The notes under the pieces: generated by a model | Databases searched by the model: none | Seen by the model: only the letters and a program-made list of their open reading frames with translations | What the model was told of the DNA's origin: nothing | Made by a program: the position numbers and the translations under genes | Part shown: piece by piece, positions 9,806 to 20,017 of the stretch | Position numbering within the stretch: position 1 is the stretch's first letter | Layout of the letters: each line of letters opens with the position of its first letter | From: Vibrio penaeicida | Lineage (GTDB): Bacteria; Pseudomonadota; Gammaproteobacteria; Enterobacterales; Vibrionaceae | Reading direction: 5' to 3' | Assembly: GCF_019977755.1 (NCBI RefSeq) | Contig: NZ_AP025144.1 | Location: forward strand, 3,100,001-3,164,000 | DNA length: 64,000 nucleotides

Positions 9806-10681
9806 TTAATAAATAGACATACGGTCAGCTAGAAAATCAATCAGTAATCGAACTTTAGAGGATAAATACCGATTGTTAGGATACAGCGCCCATATGCCTT
9901 CTTTGGTATCACGAAAATCGGTAAGTAATTCGACCAATTCTCCGGTTGCCATATAGGGGTGAACGTAATAATCAGGCAATTGAACGATGCCAATACCTTT
10001 GAGCGCGGAATCAATCAATACGCGCCCGCTGTCGCATTTCATCCGCCCTTCGACGGAAAGCTGCCTTTTATGACCATTTTCAATGAATCTCCAATAGGGA
10101 TGATTTCCTATCAAACATTGATGCTGGGAGAGCTCCAATAAAGATCGAGGTTCGCCAAATTGTTCTAAGTAGGCTGGGCTCGCACATACATGCATTTGAC
10201 GAGCACCTAACCGCTTGGCAATGTAGGTGGAATCACCTAAGTGCCCGAGGCGAATAGCCAAATCAAAGCCATGCTCTAGCATGTCCAGCTTCTGGTTAGA
10301 AAGGTGGAAGTCTAATTCGACTTCAGGGTACTCGACTAAAAATTCATTCAGCAAAGGGGCAAGCATTTGTTCCCCGTATGTTACCGGTGCCGTTAGCTTG
10401 ATCTTCCCCTTAAGAGTCGTTTGAAGCTCTGTTACCGCCTCTTCGGCAAACTCAAGGCCATCCACTAAATGCCGACAATGCTGATAATACACTTTGCCAG
10501 CATCAGTCAACGTCACCCTACGTGTGGTTCTTAGGAACAGTTTTACCGACAAACGTTGTTCTAAACGTGCAATTTTTCGGCTCACTTGTGCGACTGAGGT
10601 TGATAATTTTTGAGCTGAAAGTGTAAAACTCTCTTGTTCCGCCACAGCGACAAACTCTGTGACCCCTTCCCATTGGTCCAT
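9806..10681 (-). CDS. LysR-family transcriptional regulator, divergent from frmA
   Basis: The 291 residues have a winged helix-turn-helix at about 5-62 (SFTLSAQKLSTSVAQVSRKI, then LSVKLFLRTTRRVTLTDAG), followed by a periplasmic-binding-like effector domain (about 90-290). Homologues commonly sit divergent to class III alcohol dehydrogenase genes, so it is likely to control frmA-fghA, perhaps in response to formaldehyde or S-hydroxymethylglutathione; this is inference from position. A perfect-arm palindrome in the shared promoter is a candidate operator. Confidence 0.9.
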   Translation of the reverse strand: MDQWEGVTEFVAVAEQESFTLSAQKLSTSVAQVSRKIARLEQRLSVKLFLRTTRRVTLTDAGKVYYQHCRHLVDGLEFAEEAVTELQTTLKGKIKLTAPVTYGEQMLAPLLNEFLVEYPEVELDFHLSNQKLDMLEHGFDLAIRLGHLGDSTYIAKRLGARQMHVCASPAYLEQFGEPRSLLELSQHQCLIGNHPYWRFIENGHKRQLSVEGRMKCDSGRVLIDSALKGIGIVQLPDYYVHPYMATGELVELLTDFRDTKEGIWALYPNNRYLSSKVRLLIDFLADRMSIY

Positions 10682-10707
10682 TTTTTGTGCCTCAATACAA
10701 ATCTTAT

Positions 10708-10725
10708 TATTACAAATATGTAATA
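10708..10725. promoter_or_regulatory. Candidate LysR operator in the regulator-frmA spacer
   Basis: TATTAC-N6-GTAATA is a perfect inverted repeat and contains the T-N11-A arrangement of LysR boxes. It lies 27 bp upstream of the regulator start and about 155 bp from frmA. Assignment is by position and symmetry only. Confidence 0.5.
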
Positions 10726-10863
10726 GTAAATTTCATTTTACCCAGATTATCAATTCAAATAAATTAATTAAAATCTCCCCCATACCTCGCCAACTCACTC
10801 TATACGATAGGATGTTCTCTTAGTTGGGATATTCTCGAGTCAACCTGTTGGCGACCATCGTGA

Positions 10864-12012
<1,149 letters not shown>

Positions 12013-12032
12013 GGTCTGTCGACCTTCAACTT

Positions 12033-12057
12033 AACAGAGCGGTTTTCCGCTCTGTTT
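12033..12057 (+). terminator. Hairpin between frmA and fghA
   Basis: AACAGAGCGG-TTTT-CCGCTCTGTT is a perfect 10-bp stem followed by TCC. Its position between two genes of one pathway suggests attenuation or mRNA stabilisation rather than full termination. Confidence 0.6.
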
Positions 12058-12078
12058 CCTATTGGGAAGCTCCTATAC

Positions 12079-12915
12079 ATGGCTATTACTGAAATCAGTG
12101 CCGCAAAAGTCCATGGCGGCTGGCACAAACAATTTACTCATCAGTCCAACACTGTGCAGTGTGAAATGCGATTCGCCATTTTTTTACCCTCACAAGCCGA
12201 ATCTGAGCCAGTACCTGTACTCTACTGGTTATCTGGGCTGACATGCACTGACGAAAATTTCATGCAAAAAGCCGCGGCATTTCGTAAAGCTGCCGAACTT
12301 GGTGTTGCTATTGTCGCACCAGATACCAGCCCGAGAGGCGAAAGCGTACCTGACGACTCAGAAGGGGCATACGATTTTGGCTTAGGCGCAGGCTTTTACC
12401 TTAATGCGACACAAGAACCGTGGAGCACTCACTACCACATGTACGATTATGTGGTGAAAGAACTTCCAGCGCTTATTGAAGCCAATTTCCCAGTCAACAC
12501 CAAAAAGTCCATTTCAGGTCACAGCATGGGTGGACACGGTGCACTCAGTATTGGCTTAAAGCACCCAGACCTATACCGTTCTGTTTCTGCATTCAGCCCA
12601 ATTACCAACCCCATGAATTGTCCTTGGGGTATTAAAGCATTCAGCCTGTATTTAGGAGAAGATAAAGCCAACTGGTCGCGCTACGACAGCTGTGAATTAC
12701 TTAAATCGGCAGATAGCGTGCCACCAATATTGGTTGATCAAGGGAGCGCTGATTCTTTCCTTGAAGAACAGCTAAAACCAGACATGTTTCAAAGCATCGC
12801 TAAACAGCACGACAATATTGTCTTTAGAATGCAAGACGGCTACGACCACAGTTATTTCTTCATACAAAGTTTCATCGAGGATCACTTAGCGTTTCATGCA
12901 CGCTACCTCAAATAA
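12079..12915 (+). CDS. fghA: S-formylglutathione hydrolase
   Basis: Hydrolyses S-formylglutathione to formate and glutathione. The 278 residues form an alpha/beta hydrolase of the esterase D family: nucleophile in GHSMGGHGA (about 149), acid in LVDQGSADSF (about 225), His in GYDHSYFF (about 258). It follows frmA by 66 bp with only a hairpin between. A terminator follows at 12936-12961. Confidence 0.96.
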   Translation: MAITEISAAKVHGGWHKQFTHQSNTVQCEMRFAIFLPSQAESEPVPVLYWLSGLTCTDENFMQKAAAFRKAAELGVAIVAPDTSPRGESVPDDSEGAYDFGLGAGFYLNATQEPWSTHYHMYDYVVKELPALIEANFPVNTKKSISGHSMGGHGALSIGLKHPDLYRSVSAFSPITNPMNCPWGIKAFSLYLGEDKANWSRYDSCELLKSADSVPPILVDQGSADSFLEEQLKPDMFQSIAKQHDNIVFRMQDGYDHSYFFIQSFIEDHLAFHARYLK

Positions 12916-12935
12916 ATAGTGTTCATCAAAAACAA

Positions 12936-12961
12936 GAAACCCAGCATAATTGCTGGGTTTC
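12936..12961. terminator. Bidirectional terminator between fghA and the AbgT gene
   Basis: GAAACCCAGCA and TGCTGGGTTTC with a T-rich tail (TTTTGTTT) on the plus strand and a GTTTTT tail on the minus strand. It serves both convergent genes. Confidence 0.85.
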
Positions 12962-13007
12962 TTTTGTTTAAAGCGTTGTACCAAATTACAAAGTGTCGCT
13001 TCTAAAT

Positions 13008-14567
13008 TTACATCGTATAGGTGTAAGGCGCTTGAATACCTAGAGGTATTCCTAATGCCCAATACGCCAGTAAGAAGATTGTCCAACCGATTAACATCGC
13101 AATGGAGAACGGCATCATGAGAGAAGCCAAAGTACCAATGCCCGTAGATTTCACGTAGCGCTGGCAGTACACAACCACAAGAGGGAAGAACACCATAAGC
13201 GGTGAAATGATGTTAGAAACAGAATCACCGACACGATACGCCGCCTGAGATAGCTCAGGAGAAATTCCGACCGCCATTAGCATCGGTACTAGAATTGGAC
13301 CAATTAACGCCCATTTCGCAGATGCCGACCCAACCAGCAAGTTTACAAATGCCGTAAGGAGAATCATACCTACGATGGTAGCTTGCCCTGGTAACTCAAG
13401 AGCTTTAAGCCCTTCTGCACCATAAAGTGCAAGCATAGTACCAATGTTTGATTGACCAAACGCCGACAGGAATTGCGCACAAAAGAATGACATGACAATG
13501 TAAGCACCCATCGTCGCCATAGTATCGGACATGGCTTTAATCACGTCGTTACTGCTTTTGAACGTGCCAGCCACACGGCCATAAACAATGCCGGGTATAA
13601 TAAATAGGATGAAAATCAGCGGTACGATTGATTTCATTACTGGTGCGGAGAACGCTGTTAACTCTCCATCAGGTGAGCGCAGTGCTGAGTCTTCTGGAAT
13701 AAGTGCGACAACCAGTAAAGCAATACCTGCCAACATCGCCCAGCCTGCATAACGAAACGCTTTGGATTCAATAGCAGAAAACGATCCCAAATCGGGGGCT
13801 TCTTCCGCATCTTCATCAACAGGAGTATTGGCTAGACGAGGTTCAATGATTTTCTCGGTCACATACCAGCCAATCGCAACAATGATGACAGAGGAGATCC
13901 CTGTAAAGAAGATATTCGCCAGCGGGTTCACAACATAACTTTCATCCAATACCTGTGCTGCCGTTTGGGTGAAGCCAGCCAATAGAGGATCGATGCCAGA
14001 TGGAATAAAGTTAGCCGAGAAGCCACCAGAAACGCCCGCAAATGCCGCCGCAATTCCGGCAAGAGGGTGACGACCAGCAGCATGGAAGATAATGCCTCCC
14101 AACGGAATCACGAGTACGTAACCCGCATCGGCTGCAGTATGTGACACTATCGCCACCAAAATAAGCATTGGCGTTAAAAGTTTCGCCGGCGTGAAGTTCA
14201 GCATTTTCTTCAAGCCAGTAGTAATGAAGCCAGAAGAGTCAGCGACACCTACCCCTAGCATTGCTACTAACACAATCCCCAAAGGTGCAAAGCTAGTAAA
14301 AGTTGTCACCATATTTGCAAGGAAACTTGCGAGCGCTTCACCGGTAAGTAGGTTGTTTATTTCCAGCGCTTCACCAGTACGCGGGTTCATCAGATCAAAG
14401 GAAACATTAGAAAGTAATGCTGATGATACCCAAACAATTACTAGCGCCCAAAAAAACAAGATTGCTGGATCAGGGATCTTGTTACCAGCGCGTTCGATAA
14501 AATTTAAAAATCGGTCCATTCCCGACGGTTGGGATGGTGGAGCCTGCTTAACAGCTTGGTTACTCAT
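13008..14567 (-). CDS. AbgT-family transporter (p-aminobenzoyl-glutamate type)
   Basis: A 519-residue inner-membrane protein with roughly a dozen hydrophobic segments, clearly AbgT family (for example PDPAILFFWALVIVWVSS near the start and ISPLMVFFPLVVVYCQRY near the end). Members import p-aminobenzoyl-glutamate or export sulfonamides; which applies here cannot be read. The frame has an ATG four codons earlier at 14579, but that ATG overlaps the GGAG that best serves as ribosome-binding site for 14567. It stands alone between terminators. Confidence 0.88.
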   Translation of the reverse strand: MSNQAVKQAPPSQPSGMDRFLNFIERAGNKIPDPAILFFWALVIVWVSSALLSNVSFDLMNPRTGEALEINNLLTGEALASFLANMVTTFTSFAPLGIVLVAMLGVGVADSSGFITTGLKKMLNFTPAKLLTPMLILVAIVSHTAADAGYVLVIPLGGIIFHAAGRHPLAGIAAAFAGVSGGFSANFIPSGIDPLLAGFTQTAAQVLDESYVVNPLANIFFTGISSVIIVAIGWYVTEKIIEPRLANTPVDEDAEEAPDLGSFSAIESKAFRYAGWAMLAGIALLVVALIPEDSALRSPDGELTAFSAPVMKSIVPLIFILFIIPGIVYGRVAGTFKSSNDVIKAMSDTMATMGAYIVMSFFCAQFLSAFGQSNIGTMLALYGAEGLKALELPGQATIVGMILLTAFVNLLVGSASAKWALIGPILVPMLMAVGISPELSQAAYRVGDSVSNIISPLMVFFPLVVVYCQRYVKSTGIGTLASLMMPFSIAMLIGWTIFLLAYWALGIPLGIQAPYTYTM

Positions 14568-14771
14568 AGGTAACTCCATATGTCAGATGTTGTTTTCAAC
14601 GAGCTATTCATTTAGTTATATATCACTCATTTCTCGACTAACTATTCTATTAGAACACCAATACAAAAGCACAAAAAACCAGACCATTTCATAATCTCAG
14701 ACAATTATTTTTAATTTATTTACAAATAAACAACAAACCATAATCAATCTTGCAACTAGCACAAAATAAAA

Positions 14772-14803
14772 GCGCTACAGGAAAGTTAACTCTCCTGTAG
14801 CGC
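14772..14803 (-). terminator. Terminator of the minor-pilin operon
   Basis: GCGCTACAGGA and TCCTGTAGCGC around a ten-base loop. On the minus strand it runs into TTTTATTTTG, 60 bp past the pilV-like stop codon. Confidence 0.8.
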
Positions 14804-14862
14804 CGTTATATTTAAGAGTGGATTATTTATATGATGAATTTTTGTACTGTGTTCTATACGCT

Positions 14863-15273
14863 CTAATCAAACTCGTTGTAGCTGGACACCATCGTTTTGA
14901 TCGACACTTTTTGATTCGCATTGAGCCGATTTTTCCACTCACCTTCTACTGTGATAATTTTCACCGCAGACGAAATGGAACCAGTAGGCTGTGATACCGC
15001 CCATGTCAGTGTGTAGCCACCGCTTTTTACTTCCGTACCCGACTGGATACTATCAAAAGTTATGGTGCCATTAGCGCCGCTCACCGATCGCTGGCGAAAA
15101 TACTCCAACTTTGACTCAGCTAAATACAACGCTTCTAAGCTGCGTATCGCATGTTCAGATTTGTGCTCCATAAAAGTTTGTAACTTCACAAGCCCAAGTA
15201 CACCAACACCAAATATTAGAAAAGCGATCATCACTTCAATCAAGCTAAAACCCTGGTGTTTTTTAGAAATCAT
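14863..15273 (-). CDS. pilV: Minor pilin, PilV-like
   Basis: Type IV pilin-like protein, 136 residues from the chosen start. The prepilin cleavage motif GFSLIEVMIAFLIFG follows a short basic leader (MISKKHQ), giving processing by PilD between Gly and Phe and an N-terminal hydrophobic helix. The start at 15273 (internal to a longer frame) puts the leader at seven residues and overlaps the upstream gene by 11 bp. It is the last gene of a four-gene minor-pilin operon whose products prime or cap type IVa pilus assembly. Confidence 0.85.
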   Translation of the reverse strand: MISKKHQGFSLIEVMIAFLIFGVGVLGLVKLQTFMEHKSEHAIRSLEALYLAESKLEYFRQRSVSGANGTITFDSIQSGTEVKSGGYTLTWAVSQPTGSISSAVKIITVEGEWKNRLNANQKVSIKTMVSSYNEFD

Positions 15274-16516
15274 TCCAAGATCCTTTTGCCCATTTTGGTG
15301 GAGAGTTTTTGCTTCGAGAATAATCAATAACGTCTTTATTAAAGCTTAGGCTGACGGCATTGTTAAAAATTGCTGAGTGACCACTAGAATCTAAATACTG
15401 CCCCCCCGAAAAAGTAAACGAGCCACTTTGGTAATAGGATGCATTTGCTCGAACTGCCGAAGGTATATCTGAAGCGCCAACTGGGTTGAGAAATGGATTG
15501 GCGCCAGGTAGAGAGCTCCAATCGCTTAAATCAGGGGAATAACTTGAGTTTATATGGAAAAGTACCCCTTTAAATTCTCCAGAAGTAGTATCCGATATCA
15601 AAGAAATAGGTCCATTATTGACCACTAACGTTACCCCATTAGGTGTCGCTGCTGACTTGGCTACCAAACTGGGGTATTCATCTTTTGATATTTCACACCC
15701 TCCTTCAATCCATATAAATTCATTCCCTGCATGGATAGCATTTTTTATTTTGGTGCCACAATTGCTAAGAATCTTAGTTCCTGAAGTGATTGTTGAGCCC
15801 GTTAAAATATGGAAGTTTCCGTTATCTCTTACTTTTTCCGCTTCGTTTACAGGAGTACCGTAAAAATTCTCAAAAGGTGCGACTGACGAGTCTTTGACAA
15901 AATCACCTGTTGATAAACTCGTCGTTCCATCACCATTAGTCGTCGTCTTATTCGCCACTTTGCAGTCTTTACCTTGCCCGTCAAACCCAGCCCAAGGAGG
16001 ATCACCGTGAACGACGCCTTTATTCTGTATTGTCCCAAGTACTTTGAAAGTACTTTTGTATCGAGCTGCTACACATTTCCAGCCATCACTCGTTAAAGTA
16101 CCTGGGTCGGGGGTATCAAAAGCATTGGCACCGCGAAGAAACAAGTCTGCACTCGACTGCAAAGCACCTGAGCCCAGCGAACCACCATATTGGATCTCTT
16201 TTTCAAGGATGGTGCTACCAACCTGTGCGGTAGCCATTTTTCCATTGGATGATGTCACCAAAGACATCGTCAATTCTGGTTGATTCGAGCATGCATTCAC
16301 GTTACCAGAAGACACTTTGTCTACGTGGGCTCGAGCATAAATACACTCTAGCCCCCCCTCTGCGGTCCAATGGTCTTGGCGACTTTTCACTTCGTTCTGC
16401 GCACGTTTAATTTGGAAGAAAACCTGTTTATATGACCCCATAACTAAAATCAGCGCAGCCAACAAGATGAAGCTTGTTATCGTCAGCGTAATATAGCCTT
16501 CAGAACGTCGGATCAT
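15263..16516 (-). CDS. PilX-like minor pilin component
   Basis: The 417 residues start with a basic leader and a hydrophobic helix (YITLTITSFILLAALILVMG) and then a long exported domain with several cysteines. It has no canonical GFTLIE site (EGYITLTITS instead), as in PilX-like proteins. The position between pilW- and pilV-like genes with ATGA overlap to pilW supports a PilX-like role. The C-terminal two thirds show no motif I can name; adhesive or tip functions are possible. Confidence 0.75.
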   Translation of the reverse strand: MIRRSEGYITLTITSFILLAALILVMGSYKQVFFQIKRAQNEVKSRQDHWTAEGGLECIYARAHVDKVSSGNVNACSNQPELTMSLVTSSNGKMATAQVGSTILEKEIQYGGSLGSGALQSSADLFLRGANAFDTPDPGTLTSDGWKCVAARYKSTFKVLGTIQNKGVVHGDPPWAGFDGQGKDCKVANKTTTNGDGTTSLSTGDFVKDSSVAPFENFYGTPVNEAEKVRDNGNFHILTGSTITSGTKILSNCGTKIKNAIHAGNEFIWIEGGCEISKDEYPSLVAKSAATPNGVTLVVNNGPISLISDTTSGEFKGVLFHINSSYSPDLSDWSSLPGANPFLNPVGASDIPSAVRANASYYQSGSFTFSGGQYLDSSGHSAIFNNAVSLSFNKDVIDYSRSKNSPPKWAKGSWNDF

Positions 16517-17103
16517 TTCCAGTTCCTTTGTTTAAACGATGTATTAAGCGTGACTGAGTCCGTCGAGCTCTTAAGGGATCCAGTCATTGAGAGTGTTATA
16601 AATGCTGAACTTACCGCTGAACCGAGTGGTGTCGATGTCACCGTAAAATCGGTAATTTTTACTTGGTTTTCATCCAGCATTTTGAAATACCGATTACAAG
16701 ATGCTTGAGTGCTAATCGCAGCAGATTGCTTTGTGCATATTTTAATGTTGTTATCTTCATGCTTGAAGAATATATGCTCGTACTTATCGTTTTTGTTCAA
16801 ATACACATATCCCAAGGAAGTGGGTGTGGTTACATATACATCCCCCGCCCCAGACACGATAGCCGCGGCATTTTCACTGCCATTGTATCCAGCCCTGAGA
16901 GCGTCTTCTTTTATGTACTTAAGGGTATCCGACATGCTTTGCAGAACCAGAAGGTCAAGAGAGCGTTGAGTTGCCGACTTTTGTGCCGTCAGATATACAG
17001 ACCCAATTGAAATGATCGCGAGCATACTTAGCCCTGAAGCAATCATTAACTCAACCAATGACGCACCTAACTGACGCGATGAGCTAACACTCTTTGAAGC
17101 CAT
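16513..17103 (-). CDS. pilW: Minor pilin, PilW-like
   Basis: The 196 residues contain the prepilin motif GASLVELMIASGLSM after a 13-residue basic leader, followed by a helix and a variable globular part. Start ATG at 17103 is preceded by GAGGG; the longer frame begins 13 codons upstream inside fimT. It overlaps fimT by 20 bp and the next gene by 4 bp, so translation is probably coupled. It is a minor pilin of the type IVa pilus. Confidence 0.83.
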   Translation of the reverse strand: MASKSVSSSRQLGASLVELMIASGLSMLAIISIGSVYLTAQKSATQRSLDLLVLQSMSDTLKYIKEDALRAGYNGSENAAAIVSGAGDVYVTTPTSLGYVYLNKNDKYEHIFFKHEDNNIKICTKQSAAISTQASCNRYFKMLDENQVKITDFTVTSTPLGSAVSSAFITLSMTGSLKSSTDSVTLNTSFKQRNWK

Positions 17104-17581
17104 GAGTATTCCCTCTACTGCCACACACTTTGACTCGACCATTGGTAAAGTGAGTAATCACCGAACCACTATCGGACATATTTTCTTTGTAACTGAATTG
17201 AAAAGTGCCACCTTGAATTCGACCGTTCACGCCTTCCACTTTAAACGGAGAGCCATGGTTACTGTTGAAGTGGATACTTTTGAAAGGTGAGCCAGATACA
17301 GTTTGAACTAAAGCGCCTGAAGCCGTATTCGATTCACGTAGCTCAACGGACCAGTCTCCATTTTTGGAAGCACCTGAAATAGTGACATGAACCCAAAGGT
17401 CTTTGTTTTTCATCACCGCTTCCGATCGCGCTTCAACCAAAAACGCCCGAAGCTCATTGGATAAACGAGTTATTCGGTTGTCATCGGTCACTGATTTATA
17501 GCTTGGAGCAAACGCACCAAGCAGAATGGACAGCAAAGCCAGAGTGATCAAAAGCTCAATGAGTGTAAAGCCGCGAGCCAT
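17084..17581 (-). CDS. fimT: Minor pilin, FimT/GspH family
   Basis: The 165 residues have a very short leader (MARG) and the motif FTLIELLITLALLSILLG, then a GspH-like domain (NELRAFLVEARSEAVMKNKDL). The C-terminus holds two cysteines (VKVCGSRGNTHGFKEC). It is the first gene of the operon. FimT homologues in other gammaproteobacteria are reported to bind DNA during natural transformation, and this gene position beside grpE matches the Vibrio minor-pilin cluster linked to the competence pilus. Confidence 0.87.
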   Translation of the reverse strand: MARGFTLIELLITLALLSILLGAFAPSYKSVTDDNRITRLSNELRAFLVEARSEAVMKNKDLWVHVTISGASKNGDWSVELRESNTASGALVQTVSGSPFKSIHFNSNHGSPFKVEGVNGRIQGGTFQFSYKENMSDSGSVITHFTNGRVKVCGSRGNTHGFKEC

Positions 17582-17683
17582 ATTCCAAATTCCTCTGAAA
17601 CTTCATTTATGCACCTAATTTCGCTTGCGGAGATGCTAGCACCAACGAAGAATAGCGCTGCGAAAATGAAGGAAGATATGGAA

Positions 17684-18094
17684 ATGATTCGAAAAAATAG
17701 ATGCAAGAAGCGCAACAGCTCTCCCAAAGGAATGACCTTGCTCGAAGTTCTGGTTGCGGTTTCTATCATTGCCATTTTCGCGGCGGTTGTTTACCCCTCC
17801 TTGAACGACTACGTATACAAAGGGCACCGTAAGCAAGCCATGGCGGATATGATCCGTATTCAACTAACAATGGAGCAGGCATATAACAATGGCTACTCAT
17901 GGAGCAACATCTTATCTGGCTCCACTTGCATCATATGTGATACCTCAGACGACAGGTACGCCTTTGCGGTAACATCCGCGGGTGGTTACACAATCACCGC
18001 CACCCCAAAATCAGATAAAGGTCAAAACAGTGATTCTTGCGGCACACTCACGGTCAAAGCCGATGGTACCAATACGCCTAAAATTTGTTGGTAG
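17684..18094 (+). CDS. PilE-like type IV pilin, divergent from the minor-pilin operon
   Basis: A pilin of 136 residues from the chosen start. The leader MIRKNRCKKRNSSPKG is followed by MTLLEVLVAVSIIAIFAAVVYP, so cleavage falls between Gly and Met. Two cysteine pairs lie in the globular part (CIICDTSD and DSCGTLT). Start chosen at 17684 because AAGGAAG (17669-17675) sits eight bases before it; several ATGs upstream keep the frame open. It is 100 bp from the divergent fimT start, so both probably share a promoter region. Confidence 0.83.
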   Translation: MIRKNRCKKRNSSPKGMTLLEVLVAVSIIAIFAAVVYPSLNDYVYKGHRKQAMADMIRIQLTMEQAYNNGYSWSNILSGSTCIICDTSDDRYAFAVTSAGGYTITATPKSDKGQNSDSCGTLTVKADGTNTPKICW

Positions 18095-18176
18095 TTAAAA
18101 CTCGCTGATAATTAAAACTCGCTGACAGTTAAATTCGCTGGAAGCTCAAGTTTGCTGACAATAAATTCTGACGGCA
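18095..18176 (+). repeat. Degenerate short tandem repeats after the PilE-like gene
   Basis: About five 16-17-bp units of the form TTAAAACTCGCTGACAG start right after the stop codon (18095, 18112, 18129, 18145, 18161), decaying to the right. This looks like repeated duplication of the gene end. No function is evident. Confidence 0.55.
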
Positions 18177-18198
18177 ATGAGCATTTTTTAAGAAATAA

Positions 18199-18225
18199 GA
18201 AGCCCGCCTAAAATAGGCGGGCTTC
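18199..18225. terminator. Bidirectional terminator between the PilE-like gene and grpE
   Basis: GAAGCCCGCCTA and TAGGCGGGCTTC around a three-base loop, with TTGT on the plus side and TTATTTCTT on the minus side. It lies 33 bp from the grpE stop. Confidence 0.85.
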
Positions 18226-18258
18226 TTGTATAAGGCTTCACGCTTTAGCAGCAGCGAA

Positions 18259-18858
18259 TTACTTCGCAACCATCACCATTGCAGGGCGAATAACTCGACC
18301 ATTCAATTCGTAACCTTTCTGCATCACTAACATCACCATGTTAGATTCGTGATCTGGGCTTTCCTGAATCGACATAGCTTGATGGAATTCAGGGTTGAAC
18401 GCCTCACCTTCAGGGTTGATCTCTTTAAGACCAAACTTAGACACAACATCAACAAACGTTTTATGTGTTAGCTCTACACCTTCAAGGAATGGCTTAATCA
18501 CTTCGTTTTCTGCATCTGCCGCTTGGATAGCGCGCTCCAAGTTATCGATAACTGGAAGCAGTTCTTCAGAAAATTTATTCAGCGCATACTTACGGGCTTT
18601 ATCGATTTCCTGTTCACTGCGACGACGCATGTTTTCAACGTCTGCCTTTGCACGAAGTACCGATTCTTGCTGCTCTTTCACTTTAGCTTCACTTGAAAGC
18701 AATGCTGCTTCAAGTTGAGCGATTTTTGCATCAGTTTCATCTTGAACCGATTCTTCGTTCCAATCGATATCGGCATCAGAGCCTACTGCATCTACTTCTT
18801 CTGCAGTTTCCTGTTGCTTTAGCTCTTCTTCATTAATCTTGTTTTCTTCGTTGCTCAT
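18259..18858 (-). CDS. grpE: Nucleotide exchange factor GrpE
   Basis: Cytosolic cochaperone that releases ADP from DnaK. The 199 residues have an acidic disordered N-terminus, a long coiled-coil helix (about 45-110) and the C-terminal beta-wing with signature [17 protein letters not shown] and the final [13 protein letters not shown]. It is transcribed away from nadK, with a sigma-32 promoter match overlapping the nadK leader. Confidence 0.97.
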   Translation of the reverse strand: MSNEENKINEEELKQQETAEEVDAVGSDADIDWNEESVQDETDAKIAQLEAALLSSEAKVKEQQESVLRAKADVENMRRRSEQEIDKARKYALNKFSEELLPVIDNLERAIQAADAENEVIKPFLEGVELTHKTFVDVVSKFGLKEINPEGEAFNPEFHQAMSIQESPDHESNMVMLVMQKGYELNGRVIRPAMVMVAK

Positions 18859-18954
18859 GATATCTCCAGAATTCAGAATTCAACTACTTATGCGATAATA
18901 TGCTCAAAAAATTGAGATAAAAAACCTCGCATAGTTCTTCAACTTGCCTTTATT

Positions 18955-18980
18955 ATGGGGATGAAGATTTGCGTTTCAAG
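18955..18980 (-). promoter_or_regulatory. Sigma-32 heat-shock promoter of grpE
   Basis: On the minus strand, CTTGAA (18975-18980), a 14-bp spacer and CCCCAT (18955-18960) match the RpoH consensus exactly. It lies about 100 bp upstream of the grpE start, just outside the nadK coding start at 19011. Confidence 0.85.
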
Positions 18981-19010
18981 CACAATAACCTCAGACAACG
19001 GATTTTCTCT

Positions 19011-19895
19011 ATGCCAAAGCCTTTTGAAGTGATCGCAATTATAGGCAAACCCCGTGACAGTAAAGCCATTCAAACTCATAAAGAGTTGTACCACTGGCTC
19101 ATTAAAGAAGGCTACTCCGTCGTCATTGACGATCGATTACAAGAAATCCTAACAGACATAGACCGCTCTTGTTTCACCAGTCTAGTGAACATTGGAAAAC
19201 AAGCGGATCTTGCCATTGTTGTGGGTGGCGATGGCAATATGCTTGGTGCGGCCAGAGTGCTGTCTCGATTTGATATTTCGGTGATTGGTGTCAACCGCGG
19301 AAACCTTGGTTTTCTAACCGATCTCGACCCTGAAGACTTTGAAAAAGCGCTATCCAAAGTCCTGATTGGTGAATACTTAGAGGAAGACCGCTTTCTACTG
19401 GAAGCTGAAGTGCATAGGCACGGGCAAGTAAAAAGTCACAATGCGGCGCTTAATGAAGCGGTACTGCACCCTGGGCAAATCGCTCACATGATCGAGTTTG
19501 AAGTGTACATCGATGATCGATTTGCTTTCTCGCAACGCTCCGACGGATTGATAATTTCCACTCCGACTGGCTCTACTGCGTATTCACTTTCTGGCGGCGG
19601 CCCTATTTTATCGCCAAGCCTGAACGCTATTTCCCTTGTGCCAATGTTCCCTCACACACTCTCTAGCCGCCCGTTAGTTGTGGATGGCAACCGACGTATT
19701 AAGTTGCTTGTTTCCCCAGATAATCGTGGCACGCAGGAGATAAGCTGTGATGGGCAAATTTCATTACCCGTCTCCCCAGGGGATGAGATCCACATTTATC
19801 AAAGCCCAAATGTACTCAAACTCATTCACCCTGAAGACTACAGTTACTATCACGTGCTAAGGAATAAATTGGGTTGGTCTAGCAAGCTTTTCTGA
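19011..19895 (+). CDS. nadK: NAD kinase
   Basis: Phosphorylates NAD to NADP using ATP. The 294 residues from this start match the Vibrio enzyme. Motifs: [13 protein letters not shown] (catalytic GGDG, about 65), [10 protein letters not shown] (about 88) and the substrate-binding [15 protein letters not shown] (about 175). The frame can be extended 14 codons upstream to 18969, but that part overlaps the grpE promoter and [16 protein letters not shown] is the conserved beginning. Confidence 0.96.
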   Translation: MPKPFEVIAIIGKPRDSKAIQTHKELYHWLIKEGYSVVIDDRLQEILTDIDRSCFTSLVNIGKQADLAIVVGGDGNMLGAARVLSRFDISVIGVNRGNLGFLTDLDPEDFEKALSKVLIGEYLEEDRFLLEAEVHRHGQVKSHNAALNEAVLHPGQIAHMIEFEVYIDDRFAFSQRSDGLIISTPTGSTAYSLSGGGPILSPSLNAISLVPMFPHTLSSRPLVVDGNRRIKLLVSPDNRGTQEISCDGQISLPVSPGDEIHIYQSPNVLKLIHPEDYSYYHVLRNKLGWSSKLF

Positions 19896-19952
19896 CCAAG
19901 ATTTCGCTCACAAAAAATCGACAAAACGAAAAAAATCACCTGTACAACTTTA

Positions 19953-19968
19953 CTGTATAAAGAAACAG
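19953..19968 (+). promoter_or_regulatory. LexA box 1 upstream of recN
   Basis: CTGTATAAAGAAACAG fits CTGT-N8-ACAG exactly. It lies 50 bp before the recN start. Confidence 0.88.
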
Positions 19969-19974
19969 TATATA

Positions 19975-19990
19975 CTGCATTTATATACAG
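19975..19990 (+). promoter_or_regulatory. LexA box 2 upstream of recN
   Basis: CTGCATTTATATACAG fits CTGT-N8-ACAG with one mismatch, 22 bp after box 1. Paired boxes are typical of recN, a tightly repressed SOS gene. Confidence 0.78.
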
Positions 19991-20017
19991 TATTATTCAG
20001 TTATACAGGTAAATAAA

